Assembly: GCA_033980235.1 (NCBI GenBank) | Contig: CM067067.1 | Span: 36,067,200 to 36,131,199 of the forward strand | DNA: 64,000 nt | Reading direction: 5' to 3' | Source of the DNA: Diadema setosum | Lineage: Eukaryota > Echinodermata > Echinoidea > Diadematoida > Diadematidae | Shown: positions 13,949-27,531 of the stretch, piece after piece | Position numbering within the stretch: the first letter of the stretch is position 1 | Layout of the letters: every line of letters begins with the position of its first letter | Program-made: the position numbers and the translations under genes | Notes under the pieces: generated by a model | What the model was told of the DNA's origin: nothing | What the model saw: the letters and a program-made list of their open reading frames with translations, nothing else | Database searches by the model: none

Positions 13949-14129
13949 CCTATTTATTTTTGCATCTTAAATTGTTAGTTGACCATTACTATCATCAACG
14001 CAGTGTGGCTTCATCGTTCATGTATCGTTGGGAGCGAAAAGGCGGGAAAATATTACTTGAAAAGTAGTCCAAATCGGAGTATTGTTGCATTCTTAAAGCC
14101 AATGACTAGCATCAACGACTATTTGACAG
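13949..14129 (+). promoter_or_regulatory. Possible core promoter and 5' UTR of the Hox gene
   Basis: A TATA-like TATTTATT lies at 13951-13958, about 170 nt before the start codon, which would leave a 5' UTR of about 145 nt. The placement is inferred from position and the A/T box only. No initiator or transcript evidence is available, and an upstream non-coding exon cannot be excluded. Confidence 0.25.
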
Positions 14130-14646
14130 ATGGAAGGGTTACAACCTCCCCGAGCATTCGCCTCTAGTATCGGATCATTTTATGACACAGTTACAGGCGG
14201 CAATAACAATAGTTACGGCATTTCTCACGGCGGTAGTTATGTTGGTTTTATGAGCGGATTTTCTTATCACAGCAGCACGAACTGCCTGCGCGGCTACCCG
14301 AGTCCACCGCCGGGCAGCGCTGGGAGCGGAGGAGGTGGTGAAGCCGACGTCGGATCGGGAAACTGCTGCTCTTCGTCGGCCATCGCACCGTCCAGCTGCG
14401 GTGGCACACATAATGGACACTCGTGGTCGTCCCCGCCGGCTCACCACGGCGAGAAGGCTGTCGGACATTTCCCCTTCAGCTACCAGGACATGTTCACGTC
14501 GGGAATGCACCATGGGTCGGCTGGAGCAACGCCGCACAACGGGTTGACGGCACACACGAAACACGGGTACACCGTCGGGGCGACGAGCTCCCATCCCGCG
14601 GCGAGGAACGGCGACGACGAGCTCGCGAGACCGGACAGCGGCTCAG
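14130..14646 (+). CDS. Hox11/13: Posterior Hox protein (Hox11/13 type), coding exon 1
   Basis: First coding exon of a nuclear DNA-binding transcription factor that patterns the posterior body and gut in echinoderms. It encodes residues 1-172 plus one base of codon 173. The N-terminus MEGLQPPRAFASS is followed by Gly/Ser/Tyr-rich sequence, a PPPGSAGSGGGG linker (about 59-70), a Ser/Cys-rich part (78-91) and a His-rich part (93-156), all low in complexity as is usual outside Hox homeodomains. The start is well bounded: an in-frame TGA lies two codons upstream (14124-14126). The exon is much more GC-rich than its surroundings. It ends GGCTCAG before a consensus GTAATA donor at 14647, and the single leftover base matches the phase of the exon-2 acceptor. 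The spliced protein is 339 residues. Whether it is 11/13a, b or c is not resolved; my weak recollection favours b. The antisense 139-codon frame here is a composition shadow. Confidence 0.9.
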
Positions 14647-17116
14647 GTAATATTCCCGTCCCTGTTCATCAGTGTTTTCAAATGTGCAAATACGTATAAA
14701 ACAACGGTAGAGTGCGGAATTTCATTTTTGTGTCCATTCATATTCATTCTACATTTAATCACACACACACAAAAATGACACTGATCTGAACATTTTCCCA
14801 TAATTAATAATCGATTCAATGCCCTTTTTTTTTCTGCTGAAGGCTAAAAAATTAATTGAACTGTGGTAAGTCTCTAAACAGGATGATGATTTGGTTTTGT
14901 ATTTCATTACGGCATACAAATTGAAAATAAACAATTTATTGATTGATTTCGGAAGTTCTCGTACTACAATCTGTGTAGCTTGCTTAAAGTGACGAAATGG
15001 GTCGAATATAGTAATTGAGCATAACACAGAACCCTTAAAAGCTCGTCATTATTTCCGACTTAGTGAAGCTTTTTTTTTTTTACCATAAAGCATGACATTT
15101 ATGATTAATTCCAATAATTCCTAGATATACTGGTGCCTGAACAATCCTTTGTCCCCTTGTAATCGTAGTGGAGGGCAAGTGTTGCGGACAATCCTTTCCA
15201 TAAATGTAGAAATACTGAAATTAAGGAAGATTTATGTCCTGTGATTTCTGAAACTTGAGGCGTGAAAATAATTTCCTGGTTTGTACTTAGTCCGCATTTA
15301 CGACAGCCTTATCTCATATGTTGAGTGTGTATTTCCTCCATGTTGTATCCATGCGATTTTTTTTTAATTCCATCGTCAAAAGAACAATTTTGGCATTCAT
15401 GGTCATCACTTATTAAAAAAGCAAGGCATTTTATTTCGTGGCTTCATCGTTCACATTAATATCAGCGTCAACAACATGCATTGATAGTGGTATATGGTAC
15501 GGTTAGCCTATTCTAGGGTAATTAGATAAGATATTGGGAATTGAATACATATGTTTGTTGTTGTATATTTTTGTGACAGCTAGTTGAAAGATACCGTAAG
15601 TTATTCGAGGGAATTATCATGCATCTCTTTGTGTTGCATATGCTAATACAATGTACAGTCAAATTGATAAATCTGTTTGTTTCGCCACTTGTTCGCGCAG
15701 AATGTAATGCACGTCTTTGCGTAAAGATGTAGTGCTGCGTATCACACAATAACATCCGGTCACCGTAAACCTAATTCATTCTGCAATTTCTGGGATCCTA
15801 AACACATCAAGCTACGCATATATTATAATTTGCAGACCAGTCACTCTAACAAGTTGCCAACTCGCCGCATGTTTGCTAGCATACTGTTTCTATAATACCT
15901 CTCTTGTCAAAACGACATGCAGGCCTATTTAGCAAGAGATTTACGCAGTCGCGCGGAATACCACTGCAACTCGTGATGTGTGAAGGACTAATGTCGAGCT
16001 CATTCAAGTCCATCCGGGTCAACTTGCTGATGGCACCCTGACTATGAAACCTTGGCCATAAATGCCACATTTTGAAAGTCGAAGCTACTCACACTGATAC
16101 ACTAAACAAGTCACAACAAAAATCAAACCTGGCTGCGCTTAATTAATGCTTCACTAGCGTCGAAAATAATGTATACAAATGTAGGCCCTATGTGAGAGTC
16201 GTCCTATCACGATGTCATTGGGTAAATTCATTTGGCCACAATCTCTTACAGTTCAGTTTAGGTACGTGGTATTAAAGTCATATAGCAGTCATGAGATCTC
16301 TTGTAATTAATCCACAATTGCTCTTCCCTTTATACTTCCAAGCGTCTTCGCAAAAGAAGACATGCGCAGTGTACATCTCAACGATTTAAATCTCATTAAT
16401 ATTTTGATGAGATAGAGCCATCAATAAGTCGTCACAGCAGCATCACAATCGTCATCTCCGTTGCATATTGTGCTACACATTGATTGTGGTCTATCCCTAG
16501 CAATACTTTACTACTAACATTCGGCATAAACAATACCTTAAAAATGTCATATCGACAGAAATGTCATAATCATGGCTAATATTAATGTTACAGTGCAAAG
16601 TGAATAATGATGTGCCGAGCAAACTGGGAATCTGGCACGGCGATATTGGAATCTAATGTCCTTTTAATACAGAAAATTGACCAAACCAAACCATACTCAT
16701 TTTCTTTCTCTTTTTAATATGCCACCACGAAACCTACCATAAAACGTATACTGTTTGCAAAGAAATACGAAAGGATGAATTAACCTTGGTCAATGTTAAA
16801 GCAGATGACACACTCTATGAAAACATCTCGAGAATTAAGTCCATGATAACACCAACCCATGTATGACAATGGCAAATGAATATGAGATGGAAATGATTTG
16901 TTTTTCGAGAATTTTTGTGTCTTATACAGATATAGGACACCCCCATTTTTATCAAAAATCACTTATCCAAACAATTATTGACAGTGTAAAACAATTATCT
17001 CGCTTGCACTAAACATGTTCATTCACCACCATGGAAGATGGGATATTCTTTACGGTTTCTGTTGACAGGAATACTACAATGCTACTCTTTATAACGTTTA
17101 TTTCCTTTTTGAACAG

Positions 17117-17283
17117 AACCGATAACTTTAACCGTGCATTTCTGGAGTCAGAAAGAAGAGGCTGAACAAGAGATTACCGCCGACATGCAAAACCTTAGTT
17201 ACATATTGAATAACGTGCAGGTGCTAAATCTATTTTTATCCGATAATGCGATCTCTGAAAACATACAAACCATGGGCGGTTGA
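17117..17283 (+). other. Exon-like open frame in the Hox intron (possible alternative 3' exon)
   Basis: A strong acceptor (TTTATTTCCTTTTTGAACAG ending at 17116) precedes an open frame of 54 codons ending in TGA at 17281-17283. If spliced from Hox exon 1, the joined codon would be GAA (Glu) and the frame would continue PITLTVHFWSQKEEAEQEIT and onward to IQTMGG-stop. That would give a protein of about 227 residues with no homeodomain. The frame has balanced amino-acid use, but open frames of this length are common by chance in this window. I recognise no domain. Confidence 0.2.
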
Positions 17284-17895
17284 GTTGATTTTGAGACTTT
17301 TATGGAAGATAGGGAAGAAAGAAGCAAAGGTGAGCAGTATGTTTTGTTCTTGAAGTCACAGACATGACTGTGGGTTTGTTTTTTTTTTTTGTTTTTTTTT
17401 TTACCAAAGGGAAAAAAAAGTGTCTGCGAGATAAGATATGAATTTACTTGCCACCTGAAAAATGAAAATGAAGCCTGCTATTGTTCTTAGTTTAGGAGAA
17501 TATCTTAGTGTTCTTCTCAGGGATTGAACTCGCCATAGTCAGCATATCAAAGAAACCGTTAATAGAAACGATCGGAATAACTGTTGGCAAAAATTTACAA
17601 TTTAGAGAGGTTAAATCTCTATTTACAGTGGGTTTCCTTTTCTTGATTAACGGTGAATAACCTTAGTTAGTTGAATTAGTTTTTCTATTATTTATTACGG
17701 ATAATCTTACCAGGAATGTTACGACGAATTATGGTATTCTCGTACTGATAAATTGCGGGAACACATTGGAATCAGTTCACCAGAAACCTTAAAGCTGATT
17801 TCAGTACAATAATGGAACTACAGCATAGCTCCATGATACAATCAACAGTGCACAGAGGTGCACACATTGATACATTCTTTGCATGTTGAAATTTA

Positions 17896-17985
17896 CCCCC
17901 CCCCCCCCCAAAAAAAAAATAATAATAATAAAAATAATAAAAAAATAAATAAATAAATAAAATAAAATAAATAAAATAAAAATTG
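17896..17985. repeat. C14-A10 homopolymer junction plus AT-rich microsatellite
   Basis: C14 (17896-17909) runs directly into A10 (17910-17919), then TAA- and AAATA-type repeats to about 17985. The open frame read from the opposite strand is purely low complexity. Confidence 0.9.
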
Positions 17986-20250
17986 CAGGTAAATGAATGC
18001 AGCTGGACTATACGTCGAAATGATAATTCAGCATGACGTAATAGTAGGAACAAAATGGACGCCAACTTTCATTTTATAGTTGATCTTTAATGTCCAGGTG
18101 GCACGTCCATGAGTATCATTCTGACACAAAGTGCTCGAAGACTCTGCATTTCAGCGTGGAGGTATAGCGGGTGATTTTGTCTTTTTATACCACACAAAGG
18201 AGAGTTGCACATTCACTCACATGAAAACTAAAACATAATTATCGTCGTGCCTCCGTGCATGTAGGTGAAACTGAATGAACATTAAAATTCTGATCTAAAA
18301 CGCTCAGATGTGTGGGCTGGCTCTTGACTGAGAGACGCGGAATAAATGGCGACTTAGCTCTAAGTGTTGTGTCTGTACTTGGATCGAGGAAAACTAATGC
18401 ATGATTATAGTTCTGTCTTGCGAATAAGTACCTATTTCGTTGGTTATACAGCTGTTCAAAACAGAAAGTACTAAGTGCGTAGCCATGCGTGTGGATCCTG
18501 TGTTCACGAATAGGATGTGTTTTCTATTCATTTGAGACTGCGCGTTGTTTTAGCCTCTATACAGAAATAAAGAAATCTTGATATGACAAGAAAATTGTAA
18601 CTGGAGGAGAGGTGAGGTGAGGCTGGATGATGCATAAATAAGTATTTCTATTGGGTGTGCATCTTGCCTGGGTTACCCAAAGCAGTAAGTCCGTTGGAAA
18701 AATTGACACTTTGTGTGGTTAAACTCCTGTACCGGTAAACATCTAGTAGTTAACAATGTTCCCCCTTTGGAAACACATAAACAAACAAACACACAAACAT
18801 GCAAACAAAGAAACAGATATTGAGCTGCATGGTGCTGCAGGCTAGCAAAGTTTGTGATATTGTGTAAAAGGAAAATGAACCTACGGGACAAGTAGGATGA
18901 GAAATAAGCGCTAAAACTTCTAAAACGTTAGCCTCTGTGAGTGACCGGTTATGCCATACTTAAAATTTCCAATAAACAGTAGCGTTGACATTTACTAGTC
19001 AGTGAGAGGTTTATATCACCATAGTGATATTTGTTCACCGGCCTCCTGATGTAGACAACCTTATTCTATTTTAGTGTATTTTGTTCATCATCATGCAGCT
19101 CAGTCAGTTGATTTCTGAAATGAGCTATTTATACCACAGCGTCTTAGGATTTAGTATGATGATCGATCATCCAAGTTTCACGATTTACTCCGTGCAGTGT
19201 TTGTGTTGAGCGCTGAACGATTGTATCTTAAACTGCGGGAAAGGGAAATGAAGATTACGTTCAGTTGAGCAGTTAAGTATAAAATCCAAACACCACAAGA
19301 ACAACGACAACAACTTCAATAGCAGCACATAACAAAAACACTAACCAAAAAAAAAAAAAGTCTAAGCCGATACGACGGTCTTTGGGTCAGATTTCCGCAG
19401 AAATTCAGAGCCAGTCCTCCATGGATGGCATAGACCATGTAGACACCCCTTCTCTCCTTCGGAAGGTACAATGTACCTGCCAGTTGCGGGCGTTTCTTTG
19501 AGCTGAATTCTAGGGGAAGCGAGGCGCAACATGGGGGCATGGCTGCGATTTGGAGAATGATTTCCGGTTGGGAAGCCACAGGAAGAAACCTTGTCAAAAT
19601 AGTAAAGCACGTTGACAGAAGATAGTACGAGATTAGTGACGCGTTGCGTTACGGTAGGGGATACTTAACTCGCCTACTCAACTCATCGACGCCTCCCAAA
19701 TCTTGTCGGGCACATTCCGAAGGAGTCAATGACATTGTGTAAATTTGGCTAGAAGACATAGGCTACCCCTTGCATTAATTGAGACATCATAAACGCAATA
19801 TGTAATCATATATTTTTCTAATTTCCATTTTATCATTACTATTGATGTCATCGTCATAACGTCCATAGGCAGTAAAGGTAGAAGTGATAGTGATTTAGTA
19901 TTCCACTATGCCGTAGTGGTAGTAATGTTGTCAGTTACCCAATTAAAGCAGTACGGTTGTGAGTACGTAAATGAGATGTAGGTTTGCTTTACAGACATTT
20001 GACGTTTACTTTTTGGATTCCATTTTGCATAGCCCAATTGTTTTCCATGAGACTTTCCCTACAATGTCTTTTGGTCATTATGTTTGTTACACGTGAACAT
20101 GCAAATTATGCTCAGTCTAGAAAACTGCATTCTAATGTCTGTTGTTTATCATATTAGTATTTTTACTATGATTCACAGATGATTTCACTGGCATATTCTT
20201 GGTTGGGAAGGTTTATTGTAGGCGTCTCCAAGTATTAAATCTGAATTAAA

Positions 20251-20283
20251 AAACAAACAAACAAACAAACAAACAAACAAACA
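20251..20283. repeat. AAAC microsatellite
   Basis: About eight uninterrupted AAAC units in the intron, with a related TTTG run in reverse sense about 310 nt downstream (20590-20612). The A10-G10 tract at 20710-20729 is close by. Confidence 0.9.
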
Positions 20284-21316
20284 ATTGGAATCTATTTTAA
20301 ATTCTATGGCAAGTATTTTGAGATCTACTTGGCCATGCAAGCTATGTTCATGAATCAACATAATTCAGCATGCATTTGTATTGCGCAGTCCATGTTAATT
20401 ATACATACTTGCAGAGAACTGGCAAATGGGATCAACATGCAATTGCAAGTGGGAGTGCATGACGGATCATGTGGACAATTTATTGAGAATTCAGAATCTG
20501 AGGGGCAAAGGGTTATCAGTGTGGAGCTTACAACTATAGTCAGTTGTTGCAAAGCATATCGAACGCTATAGATGCTGTTGTAGTTGGGTGGTTTGTTTGT
20601 TTGTTTGTTTGTTGTTGTTGTTTGTCGTCTTGACCATAGGAAGCGAAAGCACGAGGTGATGGTGACAAACAGACTAATAAGTGCCCCCAAATTTTCGTGT
20701 TTCTCAAAGAAAAAAAAAAGGGGGGGGGGAGACCTTCACATGCAGCCGTTTCCATCATTCAGAATGACAAAATGTAACAATGTTGTATCAGTGCACAGGG
20801 CGGTTTTGACAAAAATTATAGCTCTTTGACCAAACGAAAGCATCAATCTGTGTCTTGAACTGCCCACTTTTGTCGAGTCATAATAGCAGGGGTTGAGGGC
20901 TTGAGAAAGGGGTGTATTAGGACATAATTGACCAACACCAAATTTATTGTAATCCACTGATGTAGGTCTACCTGATGATGTCTCTTCATCTTGTTTACCA
21001 CGTTCTGTTGATGGTCACTAGCCCAGTATTTACAGGAAAATCTTTATGTAAGAAAATAATGGGAGCGTATCGATTTAATTGGACATTAAGTAGCTTTAAT
21101 GGTGAAAAAGGTTTCGCGAGTAGGAGGATGACGTTAATGTACAATGGCCGATGGTCACATGCTGCACGTACGTACATTATGATGATTGCCCGTAGTCATG
21201 AAATGTGTGGACGATGATATTAGGAGTAACAAAAAAAAAAAATCTCTCTTTCCAAAGCCAGAAACGGCAGTAAAGGAAAATGAATCTAAAATGTCATATG
21301 GATTGAGGAAACACCT

Positions 21317-21353
21317 GATATTGTCTACTAATTGTCTATTTGTAGACAATATC
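21317..21353. repeat. Perfect 12-bp hairpin
   Basis: GATATTGTCTAC (21317-21328) and its exact complement GTAGACAATATC (21342-21353) are separated by 13 nt. It is likely a piece of an eroded inverted-repeat element, since a half MITE follows 290 nt downstream. Confidence 0.6.
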
Positions 21354-21639
21354 AAGGAAGTTTGAAGAAAATCGGATAATCCGTTCAGTTTGGTTATGAA
21401 TTTGTAAAGATTTGTTGCTTTGTATGGACAACGATATAAAGAAAATCATAAAGACAATTTAGCATATTTTGACTTTTCTTGATTGCACACTTAAAGAGCA
21501 TTATTGACTTATATACCTCATTCAGAAAGCAGGATAAATAACAATATGTCGGTAAAGGTATGTCGGTAACAACTTAAGTGGATGTGCACTTTACATTGAA
21601 AACTGTTGTTTTTTTGTGGAATTTTATTCTCATTTTCTT

Positions 21640-21830
21640 TAAATTGTTGTACATACTTGACGTCACGAACTTACGTAGTCTTCTCATCCAGTGATGGCTG
21701 CACTGAAACTCAAAATTTTCATAACTCTTCTATCCGATTTTCCTCAACCTTAGCTGATGTGTTTTACTAATATTGTTGCATTCATTTACACAGTCCACGT
21801 GTTATATTTGGGTTTTATTCCCCTTCTTTC
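21640..21830. mobile_element. Half copy of MITE family A
   Basis: Matches the right arm of the 11153-11718 element: TAGTCTTCTCATCCAG, a TCATAACTCTT..ATCCGATTTTCCTCAA block, GATGTGTT.TACTAAT and a terminal GGGTTTTATTCCCCTT. The matching left arm is eroded or absent; only weak similarity (GAAAATCGGATAATCC) is seen near 21370. Confidence 0.65.
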
Positions 21831-23781
21831 GTTATCATTGTTAATCATTAAACAGTTTATTATGATATAGTCTATATCATTATTTCATCAGTATTTTTGT
21901 TGATATTGTTCTGCTGGTTGTCTTATCGAGCTTATAGTAATATGAATAACGCTTGCCTACTATTTCCGTGTACTACGTGTTTGTTTTTGTTTTTCTGTCT
22001 TCCCCTGACAAAGTTCCTGGGAGAGGGGTTCCTTATAATAAAATATAATAGTCCTTCCCACCTGCAAGCATAGAAGAGAGGGGTGTATTACCACCCCACC
22101 CATTTTATTCCATCGTATTACCAACAAGGTTGCTGGATGGTATTAGAAAATAGTATACCTAATCATATTATCGCCACATCGGTGGAGTAGCATTGAATTT
22201 CATAAGGGCCTTGTCAGAGTCCTATACCTCATACACCAATGTCCGAAGATGGAAAAAGAGAGATACTGTGAAAACACATTCTCCAAGGATGAATGAGTCG
22301 AACACAAATCGGCCTCATGACATGTCATTTACATTATATAAGCGTTCAGTGATCTCTTCTTTACTGCACAAAGTTCCGGCATGATTAGGTATAAAATATG
22401 GCTGACTTCTTTAACCATGCAAACCTCACAGAGTTCAACGCCACTCACACTTACTACCGTTTACTAAAATTAATGTGAACATTGGCAAAGCGCTTGGAAC
22501 TTACATTCCAACAAGGGCTAATGAAATAAGTGATATTTAAAGGGCCACGTTCATCTCATATCTCGCGCCTGTTCATTAAAAAAAAAGAAGAAACCCATAT
22601 GATAATAAAATGAAAAAAAATATATATATATTTTTGATATGTCCTTTTTCTGTTTCTGTCTCTGGAAAACGTACAATACTTGTCATATTAGACATTTCGA
22701 GAAAAAAAAATCGACATTTACGATGAACCCAAAGAGCATTGACCCTGCAACAACAACAACAACAACAAAAGACAGAAAGAGAGAGAGAGAAAAAAAAAGG
22801 ATAGGAGAACTTTGAGGGGAGCACGACTGTATAGTTCCATACATTGACACCTGTTGTACTGACGGCATCCCATAATTTTACAGTGTGTGTACTTTGGGGA
22901 GCACCAAATGTGTCAAAAGTGTCAAGTACAGAATCTGTTTCTTTTTCTGCAAATTTACGGGATTTTAGATGAATAATTGGCAAAATATTATACCATTATA
23001 TATAGCATACCTACATCATCAAGCACTTTGACTAGGAAAATGCAGAGTTTCTATGTTTCTTGTATTTTTTCTTGTTTGTTCGTGAAAGAAACATTATTTG
23101 TCATATCATATTAACCATTTATTTTGTATGAGTCATGTCTGGGTTAAAAAGATAGAATCTAGTTCCAAATTACGAATATACCTTTATTTCTCTTACTGAT
23201 AGAGATATTCAGTTTTCGTTTGATAATTTCATTTGTTCTCTTGTTGCTGTTGTTGTTTTTTTTTTTGCGAAAGGGGAGGATGTAGAAATCACAAGAATAT
23301 AATCAGCTTAGATTTTGCATAACTTATCATTCTTTTTATATAACCTACGAATCGGAAGTGTACAATTTCAATGGTATGTATTCACCTTTTGTAAAATGGG
23401 CCGTTTCGTTCTTTGTGCAATAAACATAACATTTCCACAACACAGTCGAATTTGTAAATCACTTATAGGTTAATCTGATTCTTATACCTGCCATAACAAG
23501 AAACGGATGCATGGCTCTTGCGCTATAGAGCTGATTAGGACGAGAACATTTAGAAGAGTTAAGCAGCGACAAGATGTGTTTTTGATACACTGTTACATAT
23601 TAATATATACTATGATTTTGACATTTGTAATATCAGTGTATCATTGTTTGGAAATGAAAATAAGAAAGGAGTGAATGAAGGGATAAATGAAAAAAAAAAA
23701 AGATGACCGGAGTGGTCATGTGAAAAAAACGAATACTGGTAACAACAACAACAAAAAAAGTTGGATCAGAAATAATTCCCC

Positions 23782-24194
23782 TTAAAGGGACTGTGCAGTA
23801 CTGCTTAGGATGGGGAGTCATGTTTTGAGCATTCCTATATAAGTGAGATAATGAGAAACCTCTTATGAAATATGAAAGAGCATGTAATTTTAAGAAAGAT
23901 TTAACGTTTATTTGATGAAAATTGGTTTTCAAATGGCCGAGATATCCCAAAAAGTGATAATAATAAAAGGCGACAGGCCACGCCTTTTATTAGGATCTCT
24001 CTGTTTCATCTTTTTTTTTTTTTTTGGGGGGGGGGGGGAAATCTCAGCCATTTCAAAACCGATTTTAATCAAATAAACTTTTGATACCCCATAGATTGCA
24101 TGCTCTTTGACATCTCATGGAGTGGTTTTTGAATATCTCGCAAAACATTAAAAGCTAAATCCTTACCTCAACCAGAACTGTACACACCCTTTAC
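23782..24194. mobile_element. Fold-back MITE, family B, copy 1
   Basis: The ends TTAAAGGGACTGTGCAGT and ACTGTACACACCCTTT are imperfect inverted repeats, and arms of about 190 nt fold back on each other. Examples are TTTATTTGATGAAAATTGG and its near complement CGATTTTAATCAAATAAA. The centre has a perfect TAATAAAAGGCG / CGCCTTTTATTA stem (about 23960-23991). A T15-G13 run (24011-24038) lies in the right arm and has no counterpart in the left arm. No coding capacity. Confidence 0.8.
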
Positions 24195-24523
24195 GTTGTT
24201 AATGTTCCCTAGCGATTATGTATTTTGTCTGGTTTTTCCTTATATATCCTTATAATGTAGGCCTACTATTCTACCTGCCTGCATAGCTTGCAGTGATAAG
24301 TTAATGTGTCGTGGTATAGTGTCAACAAACTTTGATCGGTACAAACATAATAATTTGTTTTGTTTTGTTTTGTATTTCTTGTTTCTCGACTCAGATAGAA
24401 ACAAAGCGCAGACAATACTCCTCAACATTTCAAACTCTCATGATTGTGCTCTATGCCGCAGGCTGTGTGGGACTTGTCATTTTGCAAAAGCACTCAAATA
24501 CTTCAAAATGAATCATTGATAAC

Positions 24524-24549
24524 TTTTTTTTTTTTGGGGGGGGGGGGGG
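24524..24549. repeat. T12-G14 homopolymer junction
   Basis: T12 (24524-24535) directly followed by G14 (24536-24549). A C13 run follows about 210 nt downstream (near 24755-24767). Confidence 0.9.
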
Positions 24550-25235
24550 TTGCTTAAGTCCCAAATCACTTCTCGTTGCTGAAATGAGACATATGGCAGA
24601 CTCATTAATTTCATCCACGCGCAAAATTTGGCACGTAGTAAACAAACGCTTCATGCATTTGTATACCAATTCATAAATAAAAGTGTCCTGTAAAGGTTAT
24701 AATGCAGCGCACAACAACGTTGTGAAAGAGCAATTATATTCTCTCCTCTCCAACCCCCCCCCCCCCCATAGATGCGCTTATCTCCAGACACACACAAACC
24801 CACGCGCACACACATATATGAGCTTACATACAAATACGAAATACATGTTTTTCCACTTAGATATTTAGAAGCACACAAAAAAGAGGTTTATTGAAACTGA
24901 TTCACAGACAAATATTATGATGTAAATACATGATCGCTTGTGATTAGGTGGATAGAAACAAAAATATAAACAAATCATTATATGATAGAATACAAAAGAA
25001 ATTCATATCAGAGAACAAAGAAGGAAAATGATGTAACAATACATTTAACTATTCATCAAGTTGTGAATTGATTTCATTAAAAAAGGTGTTGTTCACATTA
25101 TTTTTTTTTTATATTTCAAATTGTCTTACAAAATAGCTGTCTAACTGGTCTTAAGAGGAATTTTCACCATATTCCATAAAACTCTACCTTTGTAAAATAT
25201 TGACAACTGTAATGCAAGTCCTGTATTAGTAATAC

Positions 25236-25237
25236 TC

Positions 25238-25268
<31 letters not shown>

Positions 25269-25272
25269 TACA
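25236..25272. repeat. CA/CG dinucleotide repeat
   Basis: Alternating ACACACACG, CGCGCG and CACACACA tract in the intron, purine-pyrimidine alternating throughout. No gene nearby. Confidence 0.8.
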
Positions 25273-27502
25273 CATAAGCACATTTCAATACAGCTGTAAC
25301 AGGTTGTGATGGTGAGCGTGTACATGTGTATGTTTGTTAAAGCTGATTAAAGATTATGACTACTACGTTTATTCCTCACTTACTCTGTCATCCCCCCTTA
25401 CAACAAATGTCAGCATAACCACTCTTATTGTACATCATCAAAGTCACGTGACGCCTTGTTTCTGTAATCAAACAATACTAAAAAGCGGAATATTTGTTCC
25501 AGAGCAATCCAAGTAATTCATATCAACAGTAAACAAGCAAACAAACAAACGCACATTTATAGACATACAGTCTCAAAGTTAAGAAAAAAAAAACATACTG
25601 AAATGAAATAATTATGTGCATCACTCACACACATACAACATCAACACTTTATAATTTGTGAGCAAGCAAAGCAAAACAGACAAACAAACAATCAGCTCAC
25701 GAAAAACAAACAAACAAACAAACAAACAAGCACACAAATAAATCAAGAAAAGTCATTCCTGTTGAGTACAACTATATCAGAATCAAAATACATAAATAAT
25801 TGGACTAGATTGATAATTTGTTGGGAGCCTGCAAACGACGATCTATTTCAATTTGTTAATGTTTGTTTGTTCATGTTGATTTTTCCCGGTACTACGGACA
25901 TGACTGACCAATCACCTGGCAACACTACGTCCTGGCTCACCTGTGAATGGTTTTACGATCGTATACAGTTGAAATGGTGAACATTTCGATTACTCATCAA
26001 AAGGGTGGGAATATTGTCGTAATGAAGAATGCTTAGTGGTTTACCTATGAGTTCCAATCAATCAGTTACAACGAACGAATACTATTGAAACATGTCTTTC
26101 CGCCATGTTCCGGTATGTTAAATTAAGTTGCACTGAATGCTTCACTAAGACATGTATTTGCTTCATTGATCGAGAACACCAAAGTGGCAATTTCACGCAT
26201 GGACAAGTAAGCACTGACGGAAACACGTAGGGCCATTGACACCGTGTCAAGAAGGACGGATTTGTGGACAGTTCAACGGAACACTTGCGAGATGATGACG
26301 TCATGCCCTAGCAGCCAATTTGAGCGTGGGATTACAATTAATATCACTGATTTAAAACTTTATTTTGGTCCGATTTTGATGAAATTTCCACGATTCTTTT
26401 TTTTTATTTATTCTGATTTTGCTATAATTGATTTCAGTCAACTTGTACATGGTATGGCAAGGCACTTTAAATCTCTTCTAACGTGACACGTTCCTTGACA
26501 AGCGTTTTACATTTTATGATATGAATGTACAGAATAAACCTCGTTTAAAGAGGAGGGGTTTCCACTATTGTGCGACTATCATGTCTAAAGAAACGACATA
26601 CCATAAATAGTACGTAGACCTTTCTGAGATTGTCTAAGGAGTCTGAGCATGCAACAGACGATCAGTTGATACGGAGGAGTGTCAGTGGGCATAGATTTAG
26701 GATATGGTAAGTGAGCTAATACCTCTAATCCAATCGATTTTGTATCTGTTGTTCTCAGCCCGATTTCCCTCATCTGTAGAGCCAGGAAAGAAATTCTCTC
26801 TTTCTGTTTCTTTTGTCCCTGCGTCTGTGCACGCGCCCTGTTCTGAGGAGATTCCTACCTATATCGACACTCGTGACGACTCAATTTACTGCGAGGGTTT
26901 ATCCCATTACGTGATTGTCCGCTTTAGCGATCCACTGATTTCGCGTTCGTGTCTAATCTTTTCGATGAATGGAGGTCTGTTTTCTGTCGCACAGTGAATC
27001 CACTACATGTGCCCTTATTAGTCAGTCGATGTAGTAGACTCAAGTTAGCAATCACACACTTACAACAAGAAGTGAAATGCAAAAATGCTATGGAAACTTT
27101 AGTAGTTGGACTTTTTAATGTTGGTGACTGCATTAGAAAAAACATAAACAAAGGAGAGGGAAAAAAAACAGTCTGTGGTTTCAGAGTGTTTTTTTTTTCT
27201 CTTCGAGGAATGAAAACTTGAGTCACAGCAAAAAAAAATTGTTTCAGTGTTCAATGTACACAAATCTGGATTTAGACAACACATGATTTCTAGGACATTC
27301 TAAATCATTTGTAAACATGACAAGAACTCACAACTATTTTGTTGTTAAGGAATGCGAGAAGACTTGAGATCATAACCCGTTGAGAAATAGACAAGTAAGC
27401 AAGTAACAACACTGTGTTATGATATAACGTGAAACCACCTCAACTATCTTGCGAGCACGCTATGAAATACGTCGTTGCTTTGTTGAAAGTCGCTGGAATT
27501 AA

Positions 27503-27531
27503 AACAACAACAACAACAACAACAACAACAA
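27503..27531. repeat. AAC trinucleotide repeat
   Basis: About ten AAC units. A 10-nt minisatellite (ACGGTCACAC, three copies) follows at about 27773-27800. Both lie in intron DNA. Confidence 0.85.

Noticed and set aside
14175..14594. 139-codon open frame antisense to Hox exon 1
   Set aside because: A composition shadow: the exon is GC-rich and the plus-strand Hox frame explains it. No start context or domain.
26704..26997. 97-codon open frame in the Hox intron
   Set aside because: No motif, and overlapping antisense frames of similar length; no supporting splice sites in matching phase.
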